From contig JACKAC010000002.1 in NCBI GenBank assembly GCA_020635255.1, forward strand, positions 372,001 to 436,000: a stretch of DNA of 64,000 nt. The letters are read 5' to 3'. This document shows, piece after piece, positions 7,963 to 17,085 of this stretch. A program made the position numbers and the translations under genes. Source of the DNA: Ignavibacteriales bacterium (GTDB lineage Bacteria > Bacteroidota > Ignavibacteria > Tepidaquicellales > Tepidaquicellaceae). Numbering within the stretch: the stretch's first letter is position 1; every line of letters starts with the position of its first letter. A model generated the notes under the pieces. It searched no databases. It saw only the letters and a list, made by a program, of their open reading frames with translations, and was not told the DNA's origin.

Positions 7963-8904
7963 ATGACCATTCAGCAACTATCTTACATTATCGCGGTAGA
8001 TACATACAAAAACTTTAAGCTTGCCGCCGAAAAATGCTTCGTTACACAGCCTACACTCAGCATGCAGATACTCAGCCTGGAAAAGGAGTTCGGCGTTAAA
8101 ATATTCGACCGCACTAAAAAGCCCGTGATCGTTACTGATATCGGCAGGCAGATCGTCGACCAGGCGCGCATTATCCTCGCGGAGACGGGCAGATTGGAAG
8201 AGATCATCAGCGAAGGAAAGAACATCCTGGAAGGAGAGATTAAGCTCGGCATCATACCTACTCTAGCTCCGTATCTGCTCCCGCTTTTCTTGCAGAAGTT
8301 CGTAAAGAAATATCCCGCGGTAAAGATCGTCGTTAACGAGTTTACCACCGACGTCATAATAGAAAAGCTCAAAAAAAATCTCATCGACGCTGCGGTGCTC
8401 GCTACCCCGCTCAATGATTCATCACTGCAGGAGTACCCGCTCTTTTATGAACAGTTCGTCGTGTACACCTCTAAATCTGAGACCGCTTACAAAAAACAAT
8501 ACCTCCTTGCCGAAGACCTGAACCTCGATCACCTGTGGCTCCTCGAAGAGGGACACTGTCTTCGCTCTCAAATACTTAACCTATGCGAGCTCCGTAAACA
8601 ATCCGGCGGAATTAAGAACATAGAGTACCAGGCGGGAAGTATCGAGACGCTTATGAAAATGGTTGAGCTCAACGAAGGAATAACCATACTTCCCGAACTC
8701 GCGCTCAATGACCTTACCAAAAAACAGCTCCAGCGTGTCCGTCATTTCCGAGCGCCGGCGCCCGTCCGTGAGATCAGTATGGTCACTCACCGCAGCTTCG
8801 CCAAAACACGTCTGCTAAAAGCCCTGTCCGGCGAGATAGTCTCCGCTATCCCCGAGCATATGAGGAAAAGAAAAAAACAGAACATAATCAGCCTCACTTA
8901 CTAA
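7963..8904 (+). CDS. oxyR: Peroxide-sensing LysR-type regulator OxyR
   Basis: This 313-residue protein has an N-terminal LysR helix-turn-helix (FKLAAEKCFVTQPTLSMQI) and a C-terminal sensor domain. The redox Cys pair falls at C199 and C208 (EEGHCLRSQILNLCEL), the same positions as in E. coli OxyR. These form a disulfide on contact with hydrogen peroxide and switch the activator on. Divergent placement from catalase supports the assignment. The start ATG at 7963 gives the usual MTIQQLSYII opening; no strong Shine-Dalgarno is seen, and a palindromic operator sits directly in front. Confidence 0.95.
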   Translation: MTIQQLSYIIAVDTYKNFKLAAEKCFVTQPTLSMQILSLEKEFGVKIFDRTKKPVIVTDIGRQIVDQARIILAETGRLEEIISEGKNILEGEIKLGIIPTLAPYLLPLFLQKFVKKYPAVKIVVNEFTTDVIIEKLKKNLIDAAVLATPLNDSSLQEYPLFYEQFVVYTSKSETAYKKQYLLAEDLNLDHLWLLEEGHCLRSQILNLCELRKQSGGIKNIEYQAGSIETLMKMVELNEGITILPELALNDLTKKQLQRVRHFRAPAPVREISMVTHRSFAKTRLLKALSGEIVSAIPEHMRKRKKQNIISLTY

Positions 8905-8970
8905 TTTTCCCTTCTTTTTCCATAGAACATCACGATTATTTCCATTAAATTGTCTAAATCCGTTAGATTT

Positions 8971-10461
8971 ATGCCCAAAAGAACCGATATTAAATCCATT
9001 CTCATTATAGGAAGCGGACCCATTGTTATAGGTCAGGCTTGCGAATTCGATTATTCCGGTACTCAGGCAGTAAAAGCCCTTAAAGAAGAAGGCTACCGCG
9101 TAGTGCTCATCAATTCAAATCCCGCGACCATAATGACCGATCCTGAACTTGCCGACGCGACATACATCGAACCCATTACACCTTACTTCATAGAAAAGAT
9201 AATCCAGAAAGAAAAACCCGATGCCATACTGCCCACAATGGGCGGACAGACTGCGCTCAATGCCGCGATGGACCTGCACGAAAAAGGCATTCTGGATAAA
9301 TACGGTGTCGAACTCATCGGCGCGAAGATACCCGCCATCCGAAAAGCCGAATCACGCGAAGAGTTTAATAACGCCATGATAAAGATCGGGCTCGAGGTCG
9401 CCAAAGGAAAGTTCGTTCATTCATTCGAGGAGGCGGAAAAGTTTGTCGAAGAGATCGGTTTCCCCGTTATCATTCGCCCGTCGTTCACTCTGGGCGGTAC
9501 AGGCGGCGGTACAGCTTACAATATAGAAGAGTTTGAGAATTTCGTAAACCGCGGGCTTAATGCATCACCTGTAACACAGGTTCTTATCGAGGAATCACTC
9601 ATCGGTTGGAAAGAGTTCGAGCTAGAGGTAATGCGCGATAAGAATGATGACTTCGTTGTTATCTGCGCTATCGAAAACTTCGACCCTATGGGCGTGCATA
9701 CGGGAGATTCCATTACCGTCGCTCCTGCGCAGACGCTCAGCGATAAGCAATATCAAAAGCTCCGCGACGCCGCTAAAAAAATTATTTCCGAGATCGGCGT
9801 GGAGACGGGCGGCTCAAATATACAATTTGCAGTTCACCCGGAGACGGGACGCATCATTATCATCGAGATGAATCCCCGTGTTTCTCGAAGCTCCGCTCTC
9901 GCGTCTAAGGCAACCGGGTTTCCTATTGCGCGCATCGCCGCTAAACTTGCAGTCGGCTACACGCTCGATGAAATTCCCAATGACATCACAAAGACCACGC
10001 CGTCCTGCTTCGAACCCGTGATAGATTACGTCGTCGTAAAAATTCCCCGGTGGGATTTCGATAAGTTCCAATCGACAAGCCCCGATAGCGACGTGCTTGG
10101 CGTGCAGATGAAATCTGTAGGCGAGGCTATGTCTTTCGGACGTAACTTTAAAGAAGCATTCCAAAAAGCTATCCGCTCGCTCGAAACGGGAAGGGGAGGC
10201 CTCGGCGCTGATGGAAAAGATGTTTACCCTTCCGAATACCTGCTCGAAGTAAAAGGAGACGAAAAAAAGGATCTCATCGAAAAAGTTCTCGGTAAATTAA
10301 AGATTCCCCGCAACGATAATATCTTCTATCTGCGGTATGCCTTCCTCCTCGGAGTAGATATAGAGCAGATCTACGAAGCCACAAAGATCGACCGCTGGTT
10401 CCTTTATCAGATTCGTGAGATCACCGACCTGGAAAAAGAACTCTATAGCTATTCGCTTTAG
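8971..10461 (+). CDS. carB: Carbamoyl-phosphate synthase large chain, N-terminal half only
   Basis: This 496-residue protein matches the first ATP-grasp (carboxyphosphate) domain of CarB: it opens MPKRTDIKSILIIGSGPIVIGQ-like, then FDYSGTQ, the glycine-rich PSFTLGGTGGG, and EMNPRVSRSSALASKATG. It stops inside the oligomerisation domain after WFLYQIREITDLEKEL. The second ATP-grasp (carbamate kinase) and allosteric domains, about 570 residues, are absent, and no homologue lies in the following 200 bp or elsewhere here. Split CarB genes are known in Aquifex and some archaea, so a partner gene may be elsewhere. ATG 8971 is chosen over a TTG seven codons earlier because it gives the family's normal start. 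Confidence 0.85.
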   Translation: MPKRTDIKSILIIGSGPIVIGQACEFDYSGTQAVKALKEEGYRVVLINSNPATIMTDPELADATYIEPITPYFIEKIIQKEKPDAILPTMGGQTALNAAMDLHEKGILDKYGVELIGAKIPAIRKAESREEFNNAMIKIGLEVAKGKFVHSFEEAEKFVEEIGFPVIIRPSFTLGGTGGGTAYNIEEFENFVNRGLNASPVTQVLIEESLIGWKEFELEVMRDKNDDFVVICAIENFDPMGVHTGDSITVAPAQTLSDKQYQKLRDAAKKIISEIGVETGGSNIQFAVHPETGRIIIIEMNPRVSRSSALASKATGFPIARIAAKLAVGYTLDEIPNDITKTTPSCFEPVIDYVVVKIPRWDFDKFQSTSPDSDVLGVQMKSVGEAMSFGRNFKEAFQKAIRSLETGRGGLGADGKDVYPSEYLLEVKGDEKKDLIEKVLGKLKIPRNDNIFYLRYAFLLGVDIEQIYEATKIDRWFLYQIREITDLEKELYSYSL

Positions 10462-10670
10462 CCCATTCCGATTCACCGGAACATTAGCATATAAATACCG
10501 TATTTAGAGATAATTAGTGGATTTTAAACCGATTTCTGTATATATTCTATTATATATAATTTATATATTTAAAGTCCGAATATTCTCACCTTTATGGATG
10601 GAACAGGTTTTAGGGGAGATTTGTTTGGATTTATAGATTATGTTAATATGACAATTTAACTTACGCGAAA

Positions 10671-11615
10671 ATGTATAAACGCAGAGGCTTCGGCGGCAGA
10701 CTCCTACCGCAGGTGATCAAGTACCTTCTTGTTACTAACATTACCATTTTTATTCTCGATAATTTCTTCTTTACAAACCTCTCCGTTGGGAATGTAAATC
10801 TCGGTGAAGCGTTCATGAAGAATTTTGCTCTATGGCCGATAAGCTCCGGCTTATTCAGACCATGGCAGTTAGTAACGTATATGTTCATGCATGCCGGTTT
10901 TATGCACATCTTTATCAATATGTTCGTGCTGTGGATGTTCGGATTTGAACTTGAGACTGTATGGGGTTCTAAAAAGTTTTTCTGGTACTATATGATGTGT
11001 GGAGTGGGAGCAGGTCTTGCTAATCTTTTGATCGCCCCGCTTTTTACGACTGTTGCCCCGACTGTCGGTGCTTCCGGTGCGATATACGGTGTGCTCGCCG
11101 CGTTCGCATTCCTCTTTCCCAATAGACCGATCTATCTTTATTTCTTTATCCCGATAAAGGCAAAGTATCTTATAATTTTGTATATGGTGATGGATCTTGT
11201 ATCGGTGATAGGACAGGCGGATACGGGTATTGCTCACATTGCTCACCTTGGCGGCGCGGTAGTTGGTATTATTTATCTTTTAATTACAAGAAAGACGTCC
11301 AGGGGAAATTTCTTTACTGATGTTAATAGAGGGTCCGGAAGGTTTTCTTCGCAGTTTTCCTCGTCCGGCAAAAAAAAGGAGAGTACGTTCGGAAATTGGC
11401 AGAATGGGGGTACGACTTCCAGGAAAGTGCATATTAAAGAAGATGATTATGGTGAAGTAGAAGAGCACGATTATAAAAAAGAGATCGACGACAATGAAAA
11501 AACTGCGCAGGAGAAAATTGATGCTATACTCGATAAGCTAAGCGAAGGTGGATACCAGAGCCTTACCGAGGAGGAGAAGAAGGTTTTATTTCAGGAAAGT
11601 AAAAAGCTCAGATAG
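10671..11615 (+). CDS. Rhomboid-family intramembrane serine protease
   Basis: This 314-residue integral membrane protein has about six hydrophobic segments. The catalytic Ser is S135 in GASGAIYG and the catalytic His is H192 in HIAHLGG, with the conserved HAGFMHIFINM segment (H79, N83) forming the oxyanion side. It should cleave transmembrane segments of other proteins within the inner membrane. The C-terminal third is a charged cytosolic tail ending in a helical motif (YQSLTEEEKKVLFQESKKL) common in Bacteroidetes-type rhomboids. The gene is 6 bp from ispG, so the two are probably co-transcribed, without an obvious functional link. Confidence 0.93.
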   Translation: MYKRRGFGGRLLPQVIKYLLVTNITIFILDNFFFTNLSVGNVNLGEAFMKNFALWPISSGLFRPWQLVTYMFMHAGFMHIFINMFVLWMFGFELETVWGSKKFFWYYMMCGVGAGLANLLIAPLFTTVAPTVGASGAIYGVLAAFAFLFPNRPIYLYFFIPIKAKYLIILYMVMDLVSVIGQADTGIAHIAHLGGAVVGIIYLLITRKTSRGNFFTDVNRGSGRFSSQFSSSGKKKESTFGNWQNGGTTSRKVHIKEDDYGEVEEHDYKKEIDDNEKTAQEKIDAILDKLSEGGYQSLTEEEKKVLFQESKKLR

Positions 11616-11621
11616 GTTTTA

Positions 11622-13571
11622 ATGGAACTGGAAACAATATCGAATTCCAAAAAATACTGCAACGACCTTACATCTTATTCCCGCTTTAAAACACGTGAAG
11701 TACGTATAGGAAACGTGCCTCTCGGCGGAAATAACCCGATACGTCTGCAGTCGATGACCACCACCGATACGATGGATACTATTGCCACCGTCGAGCAGTC
11801 CATACGAATGATCGAGGCGGGAAGTGAGTATGTCCGCATTACCGCTCCCAGCAAAAACGAAGCCGAAAACCTTCTCAATATTAAAAACGAACTCCGCAAA
11901 CGCGGTTACGATACACCGCTCATCGCTGATATACATTTTACGCCTAACGCCGCGGAGATAGCCGCGCGCATCGTGGAAAAGGTCCGAGTCAATCCAGGCA
12001 ATTACGCCGATAAGAAGAAGTTTCAGGTATATAATTATACTGACGATCATTACAAACAGGAGCTCGACCGCATCCGGGAAAAGTTCACACCGCTCGTAAA
12101 GATATGTAAAGAGTACGGCACAGCCATGCGTATCGGGACAAACCACGGTTCGCTCTCCGACAGGATAATGAGCCGTTACGGTGATACCCCGCTTGGCATG
12201 GTGGAGTCCGCGATGGAGTTTGTTCGTATTTGTGAGGATAATGATTATCATGAGATAGTTCTCTCGATGAAAGCTAGTAACCCGATTGTTATGGTGCAGG
12301 CATACCGCCTTCTGCTCAATAAAATGCTCGATGAAGGTATGAATTATCCCGTCCACATTGGCGTTACCGAGGCAGGTGACGGCGAGGACGGAAGGGTTAA
12401 ATCCGCGCTCGGTATAGGTACTTTGCTGGAAGACGGCATTGGGGATACGGTTCGCGTTTCGCTTACCGAGGAGCCGGAGTTTGAGATTCCCGTCTGCCGT
12501 GAACTCGTCGACAGGTATGAAAAACGCGCCGGCCATAAGTACATCCCGCCGGTCGTTAATTACGATCTCGACCCGTTTAATTATACAAGAAGGAAGTCCA
12601 ATGCAATTGATAATATCGGCGGTACGCACGTACCGGTTGTGGTACTTACCCCGCCGGATAAAGATTTGAAAAGCCCGGAAAATTTTTCCGCTATTGGATA
12701 CGATTACGATCCGGCTCTCGACAAATGGAACATCGGGGATATGGCGCCCGATTATATTTACCTGGGAGATCGTGATATAAAGTTTGAACTGCCCGGCTCC
12801 TTAAAAAGGATATACAACTTTGATAAATGGAATTCACTCGAAAACAAAACTGATTCGTTCCCGCTCTTTACATCGGGGCAATTCCTCGATATCGGAGCCC
12901 GTTCCGAAAAAATAAATTTCGTCTCCATAAATGCGGATGATGTTTACAACACCACACTGATCGAAGCATTGAGATCCACCGGTAATGTTGTTCTTATTTT
13001 GAGCTCCGACAATGAGCATGCAATGCCCGAAATGAGAAGAGCATTTATCGAACTTAATGAAAAAGTTATAGATGCCCCGGTAATTATAAAACGTTCTTAT
13101 GAAACAGGCGATGATGAGTTTGTGCTTTACGCATCCACCGACGCGGGAGGTTTGTTTGTCGACGGGCTCGGTGATGGTATCTGGCTTGAGTCATCCGCCG
13201 CTTCTCCGGGAATAGTAAACAGGATAGCATTCGGTATCTTGCAGGCGTCGCGCACCCGCATCTCAAAGACAGAATATATCTCATGTCCCTCATGCGGGAG
13301 AACTTTATTCGATCTGCAGGAGACAACCGCTATGATCCGCGGCAGGACCAGCCATCTAAAGGGAGTGAAGATAGCTATCATGGGATGTATTGTGAACGGA
13401 CCAGGTGAAATGGCAGATGCTGATTATGGGTATGTCGGCAGCGGTCCGGGAAAAATAACATTGTACAAGGGGAAAGAGGTCGTAAAAAGAGGCGTTAATT
13501 CCGAAAACGCACTCGACGAACTCATTGGTCTTATAAAAGATAACGGCGATTGGATAGATCCGGCCGCCTAA
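11622..13571 (+). CDS. ispG: 4-hydroxy-3-methylbut-2-enyl diphosphate synthase, insert-bearing type
   Basis: IspG (GcpE) converts 2-C-methyl-D-erythritol 2,4-cyclodiphosphate to HMBPP in the MEP isoprenoid pathway, using a [4Fe-4S] cluster. The N-terminal TIM barrel is clear (MTTTDTMD, ADIHFTPNAA, RVNPGN), and the C-terminal cluster domain shows CPSCGRTLFDLQ and MGCIVNGPGEMADADYGYVG. At 649 residues it is far longer than the E. coli enzyme (about 370). The extra central domain, roughly residues 270-540, is the known insert of plant, Chlorobi and Bacteroidetes IspG. The next enzyme, IspH, is encoded at 22235-23455. Confidence 0.96.
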   Translation: MELETISNSKKYCNDLTSYSRFKTREVRIGNVPLGGNNPIRLQSMTTTDTMDTIATVEQSIRMIEAGSEYVRITAPSKNEAENLLNIKNELRKRGYDTPLIADIHFTPNAAEIAARIVEKVRVNPGNYADKKKFQVYNYTDDHYKQELDRIREKFTPLVKICKEYGTAMRIGTNHGSLSDRIMSRYGDTPLGMVESAMEFVRICEDNDYHEIVLSMKASNPIVMVQAYRLLLNKMLDEGMNYPVHIGVTEAGDGEDGRVKSALGIGTLLEDGIGDTVRVSLTEEPEFEIPVCRELVDRYEKRAGHKYIPPVVNYDLDPFNYTRRKSNAIDNIGGTHVPVVVLTPPDKDLKSPENFSAIGYDYDPALDKWNIGDMAPDYIYLGDRDIKFELPGSLKRIYNFDKWNSLENKTDSFPLFTSGQFLDIGARSEKINFVSINADDVYNTTLIEALRSTGNVVLILSSDNEHAMPEMRRAFIELNEKVIDAPVIIKRSYETGDDEFVLYASTDAGGLFVDGLGDGIWLESSAASPGIVNRIAFGILQASRTRISKTEYISCPSCGRTLFDLQETTAMIRGRTSHLKGVKIAIMGCIVNGPGEMADADYGYVGSGPGKITLYKGKEVVKRGVNSENALDELIGLIKDNGDWIDPAA

Positions 13572-13613
13572 AGAGATTTTTATTAATTAAAGTAAATATA
13601 TAAAATTCAGGTT

Positions 13614-15221
13614 ATGGTAAGGAAATTATTCACTGTATTGTTATTCATTGTTCTTGCTTCGGGGGTTTCATTTGCAGGGAGCAATCCCTACGCTTTAATC
13701 TTTGAATCGGTCACGATACCTTCTGCGCCGAATATACAATCATTTGTATTCGCGCAGTCGAATGGTAAGTGGCTCATTATAGGCGGAAGGACTAACGGGC
13801 TGCATGGATTTACGCCCCAGACGGCTTTTCCGCCGCAATATCAAAATAAATACGCTTATGTAATAGATCCCGGTTCGGGACAGGTGTGGTCGAGAGAGCT
13901 TGCGCTGGATCTGAGCTTTTCTCAAGCTGACCCGCTTCGCTCGACGAATCAGCAGTATGTGCAGGTTGGAAATAATCTTTATGTCACCGGGGGTTATGGA
14001 CTCGACAGTAATAGCGGACAGCTTGTTACGTTTGGAAAACTTTCTGTTATAGATGTCGACGGTATGATCAATGCGGTTGTTAGCGGCACCACTATGTCAC
14101 CCTATGTAAAACAGCTCAATGACAGCCGTGTCCGTGTGACCGGCGGCGAGATGGCTTACATGAACGGATTTGTATACCTTGTTGGCGGTCATAATTTCAA
14201 CGGCGTTTACTTCAATACAGGACAGGGAAATAATAACCAGGTTTACACGAATGCTTACAAAAAATTCCACGTTAATGTAGCCGGAAGTACCGTGAGCATT
14301 GCCGATTATGTGGAAACCGTCGATACGGTCAATTTTCATAGAAGGGATTACAATCTTGTTCCTGCTATCAAACCCGATGGCTCCGAGTATCTAATAGTTT
14401 ACGGCGGTGTATTCAAATATGGTATTAACCGTCCGTTCCAAACGCCGATCGAACTCGATAATTCCGGGGCTACTGTCGATTCATTCGAGGAACAGCTAAA
14501 TCAGTACACGACTGCTAATATGAATCTTTTTGACAGTACAACGAACGACATGTACACAATGATCTTCGGAGGAATGGGCTTATACTATTATGATACGGCT
14601 GGAAGCTCGATAGAGATGGACACACTGGTACCGTTTACGAAAGATATTACACTTATGACCAGGAACGTTGCCGGAAATTATTCCGAAACGCGATACCCGG
14701 TACGTATGCCCGGATTTCTCGGCTCGAATGCAAAGTTCATCCCGAATCCGAACCTTCCTACGTATGATAACGGCGTGATCAAGTTCAGATCGCTAAATTC
14801 ACTTACCCTGGCAGGATACATATTCGGAGGAATAAAAGCTACCGATCCAAATCCCGGAACAGGCTCTATGGGAAGTACTTCAGCCAGTGATGTGATCTTA
14901 AAAGTTTATATTAGACCGTCATGGGTTGACATACATAATATATCCGGCGAGGTCCCATCGGGTTACAAACTTTCACAGAACTATCCGAACCCGTTTAACC
15001 CGTCGACCAATATCGCATTCGATATAACGAAACCGGATTTCGTCAAGCTTGCGGTTTACAATTCACTCGGACAAAAAGTTGCCGAGCTCGTGAACAAAGA
15101 ACTTTCCGCGGGAAGCTACGAAGTCACGTGGAATGCAGGCGACATCGCCGGCGGTGTTTACTTTTACCGTCTGGAAACAGGATCGTTCAGCGAAACAAAG
15201 AAAATGGTAGTAGTGAAATAA
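13614..15221 (+). CDS. Secreted propeller-like protein with T9SS sorting domain (paralogue 1)
   Basis: This 535-residue protein starts with a clear signal peptide (FTVLLFIVLASGVSFAG). The body has several kelch-like beta motifs (IIGGRTNGLHGF, NLYVTGGYGLDSNSGQ, FVYLVGGHNF, MIFGGMGLYYYD), suggesting a beta-propeller. The last 80 residues are a T9SS C-terminal domain (NYPNPFNPSTN, GGVYFYRLETGSF, ending KKMVVVK), so it is probably exported across the outer membrane and anchored or released. The next gene is a close paralogue. The substrate or partner is unknown. Confidence 0.85.
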   Translation: MVRKLFTVLLFIVLASGVSFAGSNPYALIFESVTIPSAPNIQSFVFAQSNGKWLIIGGRTNGLHGFTPQTAFPPQYQNKYAYVIDPGSGQVWSRELALDLSFSQADPLRSTNQQYVQVGNNLYVTGGYGLDSNSGQLVTFGKLSVIDVDGMINAVVSGTTMSPYVKQLNDSRVRVTGGEMAYMNGFVYLVGGHNFNGVYFNTGQGNNNQVYTNAYKKFHVNVAGSTVSIADYVETVDTVNFHRRDYNLVPAIKPDGSEYLIVYGGVFKYGINRPFQTPIELDNSGATVDSFEEQLNQYTTANMNLFDSTTNDMYTMIFGGMGLYYYDTAGSSIEMDTLVPFTKDITLMTRNVAGNYSETRYPVRMPGFLGSNAKFIPNPNLPTYDNGVIKFRSLNSLTLAGYIFGGIKATDPNPGTGSMGSTSASDVILKVYIRPSWVDIHNISGEVPSGYKLSQNYPNPFNPSTNIAFDITKPDFVKLAVYNSLGQKVAELVNKELSAGSYEVTWNAGDIAGGVYFYRLETGSFSETKKMVVVK

Positions 15222-15244
15222 GTTTCTTTGAGTTTATAGATTAA

Positions 15245-15268
15245 GGGCAGCTTCGGCTGCCTTTTTTA
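15245..15268 (+). terminator. Intrinsic terminator of paralogue 1
   Basis: GGCAGC (15246-15251), a TTCG tetraloop and GCTGCC are followed by TTTTTT. It lies 24 bp after the stop codon. The same hairpin follows paralogue 2. Confidence 0.9.
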
Positions 15269-15425
15269 TTTTCACTCGGTAATTCATTGCATATCTTGCT
15301 GGAATTGTTGATTTTTATAATAGTATCACAAGATGAGGACCTATTTCATCGAGTATATCCTGGAGGACTTACACACAAAGTATTTCATAGTCGGAAAAAG
15401 TTTTTTTAATTAACCCTGAGGAAAT

Positions 15426-17024
15426 ATGGTCCCCATGAACTCTGCTTTTAAATTTATTCTTTTCATTTCCCTTACTTTTTTATTCGTAAAAGATGCCTTT
15501 CCCGGTACTGATCCCTTTACCATCGAACTGGAACAGGTACCTGTGATGAATGTGCCGACGCTCCAGTCATTCTGTTATGCAAAATCGAACGGGAAGTGGC
15601 TCCTGCTTGCTGGCAGGACTAACGGTCTTCACAGTTTTACCACGTCACCGTCTTTTCCGTCATGGTTCCAGAATAGAACGATGTATGTGTATGACGTTGC
15701 AACGGGTCAGGTCTGGTCCAGGAGCGTTTACCAGGATCTATCGCTCGACCTGGCGGACCGGCTCAGCTCTACAAACGCAAATTACGAGCAGGTTGGGAAT
15801 AAGCTCTATATCGCGGGCGGTTACGGGCTCGACAGCACGGCTGATTCGATCACGACATTCGGATGTATGACGGTGATAGATATTCAGGAGACCATCGACG
15901 CTGTTATCAATAACCAGTCTATTGCATCTCACATAAGAACGGTAGAGGATTCACGGCTTATAAATACCGGCGGTGAGCTGCAATACAAGGATGGTTATCT
16001 TTATCTATATGCCGGGCAGAGGTTTTACGGCGACTATCTAAGCCCGTACAGTGTTCAGTATTACAATTACACTTACTCCAAATTCCAGGTCACCGATAAC
16101 GGGTCGGCTATAGGAATAACCAACTTTACTTTATACACCGATACGGCAAATCTCCGGCGGCGCGATCTTAATTTTCTGGACGCGATCTACCCGGACGGTT
16201 CGCCCTACTTCGCGAATTACGGCGCGGTGTTTACCGAATCCACACTGCCGTGGCTGGACCCCGTTTACGTGAATGATACCGGGTACGCCGTGGATAATAG
16301 TTTTTCGCAACTATTCCAGCAGTACGACTGCGGTACGCTGACGATGTTCGACAGCACTAACGGAAGTCTGTACACGGTATTTTTCGGCGGACTTAGCTAT
16401 TACTATTATGACACCGTTATAAGCCAGGTCGTGCAGGACTCGGCTGTTCCTTTCGTGCATGATATTACTTACATTACCAGGTTGTCGGACGGTACATCTA
16501 ACCAGAACATACTTCCCGTAAGAATGCCGGACCTGCTTGGCACGGAAGCACGCGTGATAACCGACTCGACGGTTCCGAACTACAGCAACTGGGTAATAAA
16601 ATTTGCATCGCTCACGGGCAGGACACTCGTCGGCTATTTCTATGGGGGTATCCTCGCCGATACCGCTAACTTTGGTAACAGCACCACAAACGGAAATATA
16701 TACGCGGTGTATGTAACCCCAACATCGATAGGAATAAATAACATATCGTCGGAAATACCGGACGGGTACGAGCTTTCGCAGAACTATCCGAACCCGTTCA
16801 ATCCTTCGACCAAAATACGGTTTGCTGTGCCGAGGTCGAGCTATGTAAGGCTCAATGTATATAACGCTCTCGGGCAAAAGGTCAGCGAACTGCTGAAGAA
16901 ACCGCTCTCGCCGGGCACGTACGAGGTGGACTGGCAGGCGCAGAATTTCTCCGCGGGAGTCTATTTTTACACGATCGAGGCGGACGGCTTCACGCAGACT
17001 AGAAAGATGGTGCTGGTGAAGTAG
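15426..17024 (+). CDS. Secreted propeller-like protein with T9SS sorting domain (paralogue 2)
   Basis: This 532-residue protein is collinear with the preceding gene product: signal peptide (FKFILFISLTFLFVKDAFPG), LLAGRTNGLHSF, LYIAGGYGLDS, YLYAGQRFYG, VFFGGLSYYYYD, then a T9SS C-terminal domain (NYPNPFNPSTK, AGVYFYTIEADGF, ending RKMVLVK). The pair is a tandem duplication that has diverged considerably. A GAGG sequence 6 bp before the first ATG supports that start over the Met four codons in. Each copy has its own terminator, so they are likely separate transcripts. Function unknown; a surface-exposed or released protein is inferred. Confidence 0.85.
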   Translation: MVPMNSAFKFILFISLTFLFVKDAFPGTDPFTIELEQVPVMNVPTLQSFCYAKSNGKWLLLAGRTNGLHSFTTSPSFPSWFQNRTMYVYDVATGQVWSRSVYQDLSLDLADRLSSTNANYEQVGNKLYIAGGYGLDSTADSITTFGCMTVIDIQETIDAVINNQSIASHIRTVEDSRLINTGGELQYKDGYLYLYAGQRFYGDYLSPYSVQYYNYTYSKFQVTDNGSAIGITNFTLYTDTANLRRRDLNFLDAIYPDGSPYFANYGAVFTESTLPWLDPVYVNDTGYAVDNSFSQLFQQYDCGTLTMFDSTNGSLYTVFFGGLSYYYYDTVISQVVQDSAVPFVHDITYITRLSDGTSNQNILPVRMPDLLGTEARVITDSTVPNYSNWVIKFASLTGRTLVGYFYGGILADTANFGNSTTNGNIYAVYVTPTSIGINNISSEIPDGYELSQNYPNPFNPSTKIRFAVPRSSYVRLNVYNALGQKVSELLKKPLSPGTYEVDWQAQNFSAGVYFYTIEADGFTQTRKMVLVK

Positions 17025-17050
17025 AGTTCATCGAGTCACATCGGGTTTAA

Positions 17051-17075
17051 AGGGCAGCTTCGGCTGCCTTTTTTA
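17051..17075 (+). terminator. Intrinsic terminator of paralogue 2
   Basis: AGGGCAGC, a TTCG tetraloop and GCTGCC are followed by a T-run, 27 bp after the stop codon. It is identical in stem and loop to the hairpin at 15245-15268. Confidence 0.9.
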
Positions 17076-17085
17076 TTGGCAATAT

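Noticed and set aside
8950..8970. TTG start for carB
   Set aside because: The ATG at 8971 gives the family's normal MPKRTDIKS opening, so the seven-codon extension was left out.
11619..12629. 336-codon minus-strand frame across ispG
   Set aside because: It is antisense to the strongly conserved ispG frame and its product has no family features; it is a shadow of codon bias.
15333..15413. 26-codon plus-strand frame between the two cargo paralogues
   Set aside because: It lacks a ribosome-binding site and is too short to distinguish from chance without conservation data; a leader peptide cannot be excluded.
16311..16877. 188-codon minus-strand frame within the second cargo paralogue
   Set aside because: It overlaps a clear secreted-protein gene with signal peptide and sorting domain; composition is that of an antisense shadow.
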